Assembly: GCA_016202545.1 (NCBI GenBank)
Contig: JACQON010000028.1
Span: 62,001-126,000 of the forward strand
Direction of reading: 5' to 3'
Source of the DNA: Chloroflexota bacterium
GTDB lineage: Bacteria; Chloroflexota; Dehalococcoidia; Dehalococcoidales; JACQON01
Length of the DNA: 64,000 nt
Shown here: one piece after another, positions 26,520-34,154 of the stretch
How positions within the stretch are numbered: the first letter of the stretch is position 1
Layout of the letters: each line of letters begins with the position of its first letter
Notes under the pieces: generated by a model
What the model was told of the DNA's origin: nothing
Databases searched by the model: none
Seen by the model: only the letters and a program-made list of their open reading frames with translations
Made by a program: the position numbers and the translations under genes

Positions 26520-27659
26520 ATGTCGGTTCCCGAATATAAGCAGCTCCGTCGTTCCTATGGGTTTGACGAAGTTGCCATAGTCCCTGGAGATGTGACCATC
26601 AATCCTGACCAGACCAATATTGAGCTTAAAGTAGACAGCTTCACCTGCTCCATCCCGATTATTGCCTCGGCAATGGACGCGGTGACCGATGTCAATTTCG
26701 CCATCCTGATGAGCAAGATGGGCGGAGTTGCCGTCCTCAATCTGGAGGGAGTACAGACGCGGTATGACGACCCCGGCGAGGTGCTGGCCGATATTGCCCG
26801 GGCTTCCAATGCCGAGGCTACTCCGCTGCTTCAGAAGGTCTATTCCCAGCCAATTAAGGAAAGCCTTATCGCCGAGCGAATCCAGGCCATCAAAAAGGCG
26901 GGGGCTACCTGCGCGGTCTCGGTAGCGCCGGCCAATGCCAAGCGCTTTGCCCCCATAGTTGCCGAAGCTGGAGCGGATATTTTCGTGGTGCAGTCCACCG
27001 TTACCAGCGCCCGGCATATTTCCAAAAGCTATCGAGGGCTGAGCTTCTCCGAGCTTCGTCAGTTGGTAGGCATACCCATCATTGTCGGCAATTGCGTCAG
27101 CTATACTGCTTGCCTGGAGCTTGCGAGGACGGGGGTCTCCGGCGTCCTCGTCGGTGTGGGGCCGGGCGCTGCCTGTACCTCCAGAGAGGTTCTGGGCATA
27201 GGTGTGCCCCAGATAACAGCCACTATGGACTGTGCCGCTGCCAGGGACCAGTACTTGGCTGAGTCAGGAAGGTATGTGCCGGTCATCACCGACGGCGGCT
27301 TTCGCAAGGGCGGTGACCTGTGCAAGGCTTTCGCCGCTGGCGCCGATGCGGTAATGCTCGGCTCCATCTTTGCCCAGGCTAAAGAGGCGCCTGGACTGGG
27401 CTATCATTGGGGCATGGCCAATCCCCACCCTGTGCTGCCCAGGGGAACGCGGATAAAGGTTGGCACTGCCGGCACGCTGGAGCAGATTCTCTACGGCCCG
27501 ACTTCGGTGACCGATGGCAGTCAGAACCTGGTCGGGGCCCTCCGTACCGCCATGGGTATCTGCGGGGCATTTAACGTTGCGGAGATGCATAAGGCCGAGA
27601 TGGTGTTCGCCCCGGCCATTACCACCGAGGGGAAGTCCTGGCAACTAATGCGCGCCTAG
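26520..27659 (+). CDS. guaB3: GuaB3-type IMP dehydrogenase-family protein
   Basis: 379 residues from an ATG with AAAGGAGG upstream; an in-frame extension to 26451 is upstream of the promoter and is not coding. It is a TIM-barrel IMPDH/GMPR-family protein without the CBS pair of GuaB. The catalytic loop is GAACTSREVLGIG with Cys in the expected place, and the phosphate-binding TDGGFRKGGDLCKAFAAGA motif follows. The CBS-less, ~380-residue form matches the GuaB3 group, long annotated as IMPDH-related. IMP oxidation to XMP is likely, but activity is inferred. Confidence 0.85.
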   Translation: MSVPEYKQLRRSYGFDEVAIVPGDVTINPDQTNIELKVDSFTCSIPIIASAMDAVTDVNFAILMSKMGGVAVLNLEGVQTRYDDPGEVLADIARASNAEATPLLQKVYSQPIKESLIAERIQAIKKAGATCAVSVAPANAKRFAPIVAEAGADIFVVQSTVTSARHISKSYRGLSFSELRQLVGIPIIVGNCVSYTACLELARTGVSGVLVGVGPGAACTSREVLGIGVPQITATMDCAAARDQYLAESGRYVPVITDGGFRKGGDLCKAFAAGADAVMLGSIFAQAKEAPGLGYHWGMANPHPVLPRGTRIKVGTAGTLEQILYGPTSVTDGSQNLVGALRTAMGICGAFNVAEMHKAEMVFAPAITTEGKSWQLMRA

Positions 27660-27671
27660 CCTGACCAGGCT

Positions 27672-28457
27672 TCAGTGCCCGGTGTGGAGATGTTCCTCTT
27701 CTTCCTCTTCCTCCGCCACTTGCGGCTCTGCCACGGTTTGAGGTAGCAGGGTAACCTCGTGCTTCGGGGGCGGCGAGAAGGTCAGGCTGTCAATTATCTG
27801 GCGCAGTTTCTTTAGCTCGGCGGCGGGCTGTCTGGGCTCCGCCTTTACCAGCACGCCCCTCACCCCGGCCTGCCACAGTGCCTGTAGCTCATCAGCGGTT
27901 GCCTGTGGCGTAGCGGTGGCCAGCAGCGGCTTGGTCACCAGGTTAGAGAAACGCTGAAAGACCATTAGCTGGCGCCAGGTAAGGAAGTCGTCTCCTCCCT
28001 CCTCGCCGGTAACCAGTACCGCGTCTACAGGCAGGGCATTGATTGCCCTCAGTAGCCCGTCATCGCTTGACGCCTCCACCTGCAAGACCCGGCCGGCTTT
28101 ACCGTCTTGAGGCATGGCTGAGAATGCGCTATCCGCGGGAAAGACCACGAAATCGCCAGCCTTGGCTACCTGCTCTATGTCTCCCCGGCGGGCTTTCGTC
28201 AGCCAGCCGCCCCAGGGTATGCCGGGCGCCTCCCCGGTCATCCTGTCAAGGGCTGCGGCTGCTGCTGATGGCTCGCCTATGGAGAGCACACCGGCATCGG
28301 CCGCGGAGGCGTAATCGGCCGGGGCCTCAGTATCGCCGTCCAGCCAGGATAGCAGCAGCAACCCGGGCTTTTGAGGCGAGGGCCCGGATTTCCTGAATCC
28401 CATAGACTGTGGCGCGCCATGCGACATCTGTTTCAGCTTGCCTATAAACTGGCTCAT
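27672..28457 (-). CDS. Protein of unknown function with an acidic tail
   Basis: 261 residues, not recognised. There are no membrane segments or metal motifs. Two alternating strand/helix patterns (LLLLSWLDGD, VDAVLVTGEE, KPLLATATPQ, GVRGVLVKAE) suggest a partial TIM-barrel-like alpha/beta protein. The C-terminus is strikingly acidic (a run of seven Glu) and ends in HLHTGH, a possible metal-binding tail. It converges with the GuaB3 gene, 12 bases apart, and there is no obvious terminator between them. Confidence 0.65.
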   Translation of the reverse strand: MSQFIGKLKQMSHGAPQSMGFRKSGPSPQKPGLLLLSWLDGDTEAPADYASAADAGVLSIGEPSAAAAALDRMTGEAPGIPWGGWLTKARRGDIEQVAKAGDFVVFPADSAFSAMPQDGKAGRVLQVEASSDDGLLRAINALPVDAVLVTGEEGGDDFLTWRQLMVFQRFSNLVTKPLLATATPQATADELQALWQAGVRGVLVKAEPRQPAAELKKLRQIIDSLTFSPPPKHEVTLLPQTVAEPQVAEEEEEEEHLHTGH

Positions 28458-28470
28458 CTGCGTCCCTCCC

Positions 28471-28511
28471 AGCCAGCGGAGGATTCGAATCCACGGCCGG
28501 CGGTTTATGAA
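28471..28511 (-). pseudogene. tRNA 3'-half remnant
   Basis: Read on the minus strand, this 41-base stretch aligns with the last 42 bases of the adjacent tRNA-Thr: identical at about 33 positions, including the TTCGAAT T-loop and the terminal CGCTGGCT-like acceptor. Its anticodon-loop part reads TTCATAA (CAT). No D-arm or 5' acceptor strand is present, so it is not a functional tRNA. It lies about 22 bases beyond the intact gene, as a tandem partial duplication or an old integration scar. Confidence 0.6.
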
Positions 28512-28533
28512 TTATCAGGTGAAGAACCCGGTC

Positions 28534-28606
28534 AGCCAGCGAGAGGACTCGAACCCCCGACCCGCGCTTTACGAAAGCGCTGCTCTACCAACTGAGCTAC
28601 GCTGGC
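28534..28606 (-). tRNA. tRNA-Thr (anticodon CGT)
   Basis: 73 bases on the minus strand: acceptor GCCAGCG/CGCTGGC, D-stem GCTC/GAGC, anticodon stem GCGCT/AGCGC with loop TTCGTAA giving anticodon CGT, T-stem GGGGG/CCTCT (two G-T pairs) with loop TTCGAGT. CCA is not encoded. It decodes ACG. Confidence 0.94.
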
Positions 28607-28791
28607 CCGAATAAAGTATAGCATAAACCAGCCCGGTAGTTGAAAGTTCTGCCGCGTGTTCTCCTGTCGGTCAGGCTTGCCCTTTGCGGCAACACGCGGT
28701 AAACTACATTGTTAGACCACGGCGGCAGACGTGCCTGCACGCTGAAGTGTGTTACGGCACGCAGGCGTGCCGAGGGCTGGAAAGGAAAGGC

Positions 28792-30111
28792 TTGGCTGAG
28801 CTTCGCCCGTTCCGCGGCATACGTTATAACCAAACGCTGGTCGGCGACCTGGCGGCGGTTATCTGCCCCCCTTATGACATCATCAGTCCCCAGTTGCAGC
28901 AAGAGCTGCACCGCAGGAGTAAGTATAACTTCGTCCGGGTGGAGTACGGCCGTGAGCTGCCGCAGGACACGGCCGCAGACAACAAATATACCCGGGCCGC
29001 GGCCACAATTGAGCAATGGCTGGAGCAGGGCGTTCTGGCCATCGACAAGACACCGGCCATCTATCTCCACGACCACTATTTCATCCATGAGGGAAGACGG
29101 CGCCGGCGCCGCGGCATAGCCGCCTGTATCAGGCTGGAGGAGTGGGACAGGATGGTCGTCCGTCCTCACGAGGGCACCCTCGCCCGGCCCAAAAGCGACC
29201 GGATGAGCCTGTTACGGGCATGCCAGGCCAATATCAGCCCCATCCTGGCCCTGTTTGAAGACCGGGAAGGGACGGTATCATCGCTGCTGTCGACACAGGG
29301 CAAGAAGCATCCCGTGCTCAACCCGGACAATGCTGACGGAGATAGTCATCAAGTCCGGGCAATCACCGAGCCCGGGGCTGTCGAGGAGATATGCCGCTGC
29401 TTTGCTGACCGGCCGGTTTACATCGCCGACGGGCATCACCGCTACGAGAGCGCCCTCGCCTACCGGCGTGAGCGGCTCAGCAGTTCACCGGCGGCATCGC
29501 CGGATGAGGGCTTCAACTTTGTCATGATGACGCTGGTGGACTTCTCTGACCCCGGGCTGGTCATCCTGCCGCCCCACCGGCTGGTCCGGGGCATATCAAA
29601 ATCAACCCTTAGCGGCTTGATGGGCCGGTTAAAGTCCTTCTTTGAGATGGAGGAGCTGCCGCTCGATAAGCCTGATGTCTGGCGGGAGTTTGACGACCTG
29701 CTGACTGGCGTGAGACCCGGCGATACGGGGCAGGTCAGGCTGGGGCTTTTCGGCCCGGCAGCGGAGCGAGTTTTCGTGCTACGGCTGCTTGACTTCGCCA
29801 GCGCCAGGCAGCTAATGCCCCAGTTCCACTCCGAGCTGTACCAGAAGCTGGATGTCAGCATTCTCGACCACCTGATACTGGAGAAGCTGCTGGGAGTAGA
29901 AGGCGAGGAAATGGCCATCGGCTACAGCTATGACAAGCGGGATGCCGTACGCCGGGTGCTCGACCAGGAATACCAGCTTGCCTTTCTGTTGAGCCCGGTC
30001 AGGCCGGAGGTAATCAAGGCTATCGCCGACGCCGGCGACAGGATGCCGCGAAAGTCGACCTATTTTTATCCCAAGCTCCCGGCGGGGCTGGTCTTCCGGC
30101 GGCTGGTATAA
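28792..30111 (+). CDS. DUF1015-family protein
   Basis: 439 residues from a TTG preceded by GGAAAGGAAAGG; the frame stays open to 28684 but the first 36 codons do not look like family sequence. The N-terminus AELRPFRGIRYN, then CPPYDIIS, NFVRVEYG, and the central IADGHHRYESALAYR are DUF1015 hallmarks. The function of the family is not established; His and Asp in the DGHHRYE motif suggest an enzyme. It stands alone between the tRNA-Thr gene and the convergent aminotransferase. Confidence 0.88.
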   Translation: MAELRPFRGIRYNQTLVGDLAAVICPPYDIISPQLQQELHRRSKYNFVRVEYGRELPQDTAADNKYTRAAATIEQWLEQGVLAIDKTPAIYLHDHYFIHEGRRRRRRGIAACIRLEEWDRMVVRPHEGTLARPKSDRMSLLRACQANISPILALFEDREGTVSSLLSTQGKKHPVLNPDNADGDSHQVRAITEPGAVEEICRCFADRPVYIADGHHRYESALAYRRERLSSSPAASPDEGFNFVMMTLVDFSDPGLVILPPHRLVRGISKSTLSGLMGRLKSFFEMEELPLDKPDVWREFDDLLTGVRPGDTGQVRLGLFGPAAERVFVLRLLDFASARQLMPQFHSELYQKLDVSILDHLILEKLLGVEGEEMAIGYSYDKRDAVRRVLDQEYQLAFLLSPVRPEVIKAIADAGDRMPRKSTYFYPKLPAGLVFRRLV

Positions 30112-30123
30112 GCCTGCCGGCCT

Positions 30124-31221
30124 TTAGCTTCCGCCAACCTTGAATCCAGCCTGCGGCAGGGTTACCTTGAGGGCTGACATAACCGTCTTGATGTCCTCCC
30201 CGGTCACCCAGCCCATGTGGCCGATGCGAAATATCTTGCCGTCCAGCCTTGACTGTCCGCCGGCGAGCACCACGTGCTGCTCCTCCCTCATCAGCTTGAG
30301 CAGCTTCTTGGTGTCCAGGCCGTCGGGGGCGGCTATGGCAGTGACCACGTTGGAGGCATGGCTTTCCTGGGCGAAAAGGGACAGCCCCAGCGACTTCACC
30401 CCATCGCGGGCGGCCCTGGCCAGCCGGGCGTGACGGGCAAGGATGTTGGGCAATCCCTCTTTGAGCATCATATCCAGCGCCACCGACAGAGCGAACACGA
30501 CCGAAACGGCCGGCGTCCATGGCGTTTGCTTCTTCTCCAGGGAGCTCCTGGCCCTGGTGAAATCCCAGTAGACACGCGGCATCTTCGCCTGCGCCTGCGC
30601 CCGCCATCCCTCCTCACTGACGCTGACCATGGCCAGGCCGGGCGGTGCCATCCACGCCTTCTGGGAGCCGGTAACGGTGACATCGCAGCGCCATTTGTCT
30701 ACCGGCAGGTCAATCGAGCCGAGGCTGCTAATAGCGTCAACCAGCAGTAGCTTGCCAAACTCCTTCACCACCGAGCTGAGCGCGGCTAGGTCATTGGTGA
30801 CGCCGGTGGAGGTCTCGTTGTGAGTGACCAGCACCGCCTTTATCTTCGGGTCGGCGTGAAGGGCACGGCGCACGGCATCCGGCTCAGCCGGCTTGCCCCA
30901 CTCAAATCGGAGCGGCGTCACCTCGGCGCCGAACTGCTCGGCGATAGCGGCAAACCGGTCGCCGAAGACGCCATTGGATACTGCCAGCACCTTGTCACCG
31001 GGAGACAGGGTATTGACTATGGCCGCCTCCAGGCCGCCCGTGCCTGAGCTGGTGAGCAGGAGGATGTCCCCTTTGGTCTGGAACAGTTGCTTCAGCTTGA
31101 CCGTTACTCCCTCCAGTATCCGGCCGAACTCCTCACCGCGGTGATTTATCATCTGCCGGGACATCGCCTGGCGGACCTCGTCAGGGAGGGGAGTAGGCCC
31201 TGGGATTCTTAGATTTTCCAT
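30124..31221 (-). CDS. Class V aminotransferase (alanine-glyoxylate/serine-pyruvate type)
   Basis: 365 residues. N-terminal RIPGPTPLPDEVRQAM is typical of the PucG/SgaA/AGXT group, the PLP Asp lies in LLVDAISS and the PLP Lys is in GSQKAWMAPPG near residue 190. The enzymes move the amino group of serine or alanine to glyoxylate or pyruvate. A serine-glyoxylate or phosphoserine-like role, feeding serine and glycine metabolism, is likely but not decided. A family B repeat lies directly upstream of the start. Confidence 0.87.
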   Translation of the reverse strand: MENLRIPGPTPLPDEVRQAMSRQMINHRGEEFGRILEGVTVKLKQLFQTKGDILLLTSSGTGGLEAAIVNTLSPGDKVLAVSNGVFGDRFAAIAEQFGAEVTPLRFEWGKPAEPDAVRRALHADPKIKAVLVTHNETSTGVTNDLAALSSVVKEFGKLLLVDAISSLGSIDLPVDKWRCDVTVTGSQKAWMAPPGLAMVSVSEEGWRAQAQAKMPRVYWDFTRARSSLEKKQTPWTPAVSVVFALSVALDMMLKEGLPNILARHARLARAARDGVKSLGLSLFAQESHASNVVTAIAAPDGLDTKKLLKLMREEQHVVLAGGQSRLDGKIFRIGHMGWVTGEDIKTVMSALKVTLPQAGFKVGGS

Positions 31222-31242
31222 TTTACTCCTTTACTGCTACTG

Positions 31243-31440
31243 CTAGTGTCTTGTCAGGTTAATTACTGTACCAATTACTGTTTCAGCACATAGTCCTACT
31301 TACGACGACCTCATCCCCTTTATCCCCTTCTCCTTCAAGGAGAAGGGGAAGAGATTTTAGAGAGGGGGCTGTGCCCCCTCTCTTTTCTTAACTCCCTCTT
31401 CCCAATGGGAAGGGGGTCAGGGGGATAGGTCACTGAAACC
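31243..31440 (+). repeat. Dispersed repeat family B, copy 1
   Basis: About 198 bases. It begins CTAGTGTCTTGTCAGGTTAA and contains three hairpins in order: CCCCTTCTCC/GGAGAAGGGG, GAGGGGGC/GCCCCCTC, and CCCTCTTCCC/GGGAAGGGGG. It matches 36078-36268 in both the left arm and hairpins, and 51366-51513 in reverse. It occupies the whole gap between tyrS and the class V aminotransferase. No open reading frame. Confidence 0.75.
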
Positions 31441-31454
31441 TCGTCAATGTATTT

Positions 31455-32765
31455 TTAATCACCACTAACTAGCTTTACCCAGCGCCGCTTGCCTACCTTG
31501 ATGACGCTGCCTAGCTTAATAGTCTCGTGTTCCTCATAGTCTTTATAAATTGTCCTGTTATCTATGCGAACAGCCTCTTGTGCTATAAGACGCCTAGCAT
31601 CACTACGGCTTTTAGCTAAGCCTATCTCACATAACAGCAGAGGAACTGATACATCCCACTCTTCAGTCTCAGGCTTGCCGACCTCTCTACCGCTAACCAC
31701 AAATCCCTTCTCTTTAAATGTGCTAGCCGTTACTTTTTTTAGCAACTCTGGAGTTATCTTTACTTGCTGTATTTTTTCCGGCATCTCCTTCTTCTGAACT
31801 ACTCTCTCAAACTGTTCCTCAGCCTCAGCCGCCTGCTCTTGGTCATAGAGCTGAGCCACAATCTCCCTGGCCAGTCGCTTTTTGAGTGTCATAGGATTAA
31901 CTGTGTCATCGGTAAGTGCTTGTCTGAATTCCTCCAGTTCCTCATCCGGCACATCGGTCACCAGCTCGAAGTATTGCAGGATAAGGCTATCGGGGATGGA
32001 CATTATCTTGCCGAACATCTGGTTGGGCGGCTCACTGATGCCGATGTAGTTGCCCAGGCTCTTGCTCATCTTCTGTGCGCCATCAGTGCCGATGAGAAGC
32101 GGGGTCATCAGGCATTGCTGGGGGCGCTGGCCCATCGTGGACTGTAGCTCTCTGCCTACCAGGAGGTTGAATTTCTGGTCAATGCCGCCGAACTCAACGT
32201 CAGCTTGCACCGCCACCGAGTCATAAGCCTGGAGCAGCGGATAGAGCAGCTCCGTCACGGCGATGGGCCGCCCGGCGCTGTACCGGCTGGCGAAGTCCTC
32301 TCGCGCCAGCATCTGGGCTACGGTGAACTTGCTGGTGAGCCTGATGACCTCGCTCAGGTCAAACCGGTCGAACCACTCGCTTTGCCACTTTACCTCTGTC
32401 CGGTCGCGGTCAACCACCTTGAAGAACTGCTCCATGTAGGTGGCAGCGTTGGCCCGGACTTGCTCCGCGGATAGCATGGGCCGGGTGATGGAGGCGCCGC
32501 TGGGGTCGCCAATGCGGGCCGTCCAATCGCCAACGATGAGCACAATCTGGTGTCCCATCTCCTGGAACTGGCGCAGCTTTCTCAGCGCCACCATATGCCC
32601 CAGGTGAATATCAGGGAAGCTGGGGTCGAAGCCCTCTTTCAGGCGCAGTCGCCTGCCCGAGCGCAACAACTCCACCAGTTCGTCTTTGACTATGATTTCA
32701 GCCACCCCGCGCCCCAGCAGGCGGTCAATATCCGGGCTGAGGGTGACTTTCCGTTGAGCCTTCAT
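31455..32765 (-). CDS. tyrS: Tyrosyl-tRNA synthetase
   Basis: 436 residues from an ATG; a GTG 15 bases upstream would overlap the ribF stop. The class I HIGH motif is DIHLGHM near residue 50 and the second signature is a perfect KMSKS (GAQKMSKSLGN, about 240), features of the TyrZ-like subgroup. The C-terminal ~65 residues (IGLAKSRSDARRLIAQEAVRI) form an S4 RNA-binding domain. It charges tRNA-Tyr. It follows ribF on the same strand with little or no gap. Confidence 0.94.
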   Translation of the reverse strand: MKAQRKVTLSPDIDRLLGRGVAEIIVKDELVELLRSGRRLRLKEGFDPSFPDIHLGHMVALRKLRQFQEMGHQIVLIVGDWTARIGDPSGASITRPMLSAEQVRANAATYMEQFFKVVDRDRTEVKWQSEWFDRFDLSEVIRLTSKFTVAQMLAREDFASRYSAGRPIAVTELLYPLLQAYDSVAVQADVEFGGIDQKFNLLVGRELQSTMGQRPQQCLMTPLLIGTDGAQKMSKSLGNYIGISEPPNQMFGKIMSIPDSLILQYFELVTDVPDEELEEFRQALTDDTVNPMTLKKRLAREIVAQLYDQEQAAEAEEQFERVVQKKEMPEKIQQVKITPELLKKVTASTFKEKGFVVSGREVGKPETEEWDVSVPLLLCEIGLAKSRSDARRLIAQEAVRIDNRTIYKDYEEHETIKLGSVIKVGKRRWVKLVSGD

Positions 32766-32769
32766 GTCT

Positions 32770-33777
32770 CTAACTACCACCGTAGGAGTCCAGTATGCTT
32801 TTGCCCCGCTTCACATCATCCGCCATCTGTTTCTTGAGCGCCTCCACGTTGTCAAACCGTTTCTCGCTGCGAAGCCGTTCCACGATGTCAATCCTCATAT
32901 CACGTCCGTACAGGTTGCCATCGAAGTCGAGGAGATAAACCTCCACAGTGCGCTGGCTGCCATTGAAAGTCGGGCGCTTGCCGATGTTGGTCACCGACTG
33001 GTATACCTTGTCGTCGACATGGGCCCAGGTGGCATAAATGCCATCGGCGGGAAGAGCCTGTTTCCGGTCTGTATCGAGATTGGCGGTGGGGAAGCCCAGC
33101 TTCATGCCGCGGCCCTCCCCGGCGACGACCCGCCCGTGCAGGCTGAAGGGACGGCCGGTCAGGGCAATCACCTTCTTCATATTTCCTTCGGCCAGGGCAC
33201 GCCTGATGGCGGTGCTGCTGACTACCTCACCGCCCATGATTACGGGCGGGACCACGGTAACGCTGAAGTCCATCTCCTGCCCCAGTTTTCGCAGCGTATT
33301 GATATCTCCTTCTCTGCCCTGGCCCAGGGCAAAGTCAGGCCCAACCACCAGCCCGCGCATTCTGAGGTGCTTCCTGAGGAGAGTGATAAACTGGCGAACG
33401 CCGAGCTGTGCCAGCTCAGGGGTAAACGACAGAACAACCACAACTTCAACGCCTTCGTTTTGAAGAAGTCTGGCCCTCTGGTCGAGGTCGCTCAGAAATG
33501 ACAGCCTGGTTTGCGGTGATAGCACCTCCTGAGGGTGCTGCCGGAAGGTCACCACGCCGCTGAGCAGGTCCCGTTGCCTGGCAAGCTCTTTCAGTTGTGA
33601 CAGCAGGTGCTTGTGACCGAGGTGGACGCCATCGAAAACGCCGACAGTCAGCAATGTGTCCCTGTCAGGAGATACGGCGGCCAACTCTTCCTCTACCTGC
33701 ACGAAGTTTCCCTCATCAAGCCTGAAGCGCGGCAACGGACGGCCAAGAAAAACAGAGCCTGAGACCCCGTCAAACAT
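32770..33777 (-). CDS. ribF: Bifunctional riboflavin kinase/FAD synthetase
   Basis: 335 residues. The nucleotidyltransferase domain begins with LTVGVFDGVHLGHKHLL (about 48-65) and contains GPDFALGQGREGD; the C-terminal riboflavin kinase domain begins near GRPFSLHGRVVAGEGRGMKLGFPTANL (about 185, split here only for description by its GFPTANL core). It makes FMN and FAD. The frame remains open upstream to 33966, but that extension is repeat-element sequence, so the ATG at 33777 is chosen. No strong ribosome-binding site precedes it. Confidence 0.92.
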   Translation of the reverse strand: MFDGVSGSVFLGRPLPRFRLDEGNFVQVEEELAAVSPDRDTLLTVGVFDGVHLGHKHLLSQLKELARQRDLLSGVVTFRQHPQEVLSPQTRLSFLSDLDQRARLLQNEGVEVVVVLSFTPELAQLGVRQFITLLRKHLRMRGLVVGPDFALGQGREGDINTLRKLGQEMDFSVTVVPPVIMGGEVVSSTAIRRALAEGNMKKVIALTGRPFSLHGRVVAGEGRGMKLGFPTANLDTDRKQALPADGIYATWAHVDDKVYQSVTNIGKRPTFNGSQRTVEVYLLDFDGNLYGRDMRIDIVERLRSEKRFDNVEALKKQMADDVKRGKSILDSYGGS

Positions 33778-33836
33778 GTCGGCGAATTTGTTTTTAATAT
33801 TAACATAAGTCTGTCTGAGCGTCAAACAGCGCGCTA

Positions 33837-34053
33837 GAGATTGTTTACGAACAGTGGTCATTGCGAGGGCTTCAGCCTTCAGACCGAGCTTCAGTCCGAG
33901 GCCCGAGTTCAGCGTTCGACTGAGCTCACGCCGAAGTCCCGAGGGCGAAGCCCGAAGCAATCTCAACCGCTCCTCTGTGCCGATTCAGAGATTGCTTCGC
34001 TACGCTTGCAATGACAGACTGAACCTCTGCCTGGTGAATTGCTAAACAATCTC
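33837..34053 (+). repeat. Dispersed repeat family A, copy 2, with terminal inverted repeats
   Basis: A 217-base element bounded by GAGATTGTTTA (33837-33847) and its exact reverse complement TAAACAATCTC (34043-34053). The first ~127 bases are near-identical to copy 1. An internal perfect 11-base inverted repeat, GAAGCAATCTC (33954-33964) and GAGATTGCTTC (33988-33998), is found only here. It resembles a miniature inverted-repeat element. It lies in the 377-base gap upstream of ribF; the rest of the gap shows nothing. Confidence 0.8.
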
Positions 34054-34154
34054 GTGCTACTGATTGGGCGGAGAAGTCCGAGATATGGAGCTAAATCTAG
34101 ACTCTTGAAAAACTAAACGCCCTCGATAAAGGGCGGGAGGTGGATGAACAGTCC

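Noticed and set aside
33778-33966. A 63-residue N-terminal extension of ribF
   Set aside because: The extension runs through repeat family A and has no ribosome-binding site; the conserved ribF sequence begins after the ATG at 33777.
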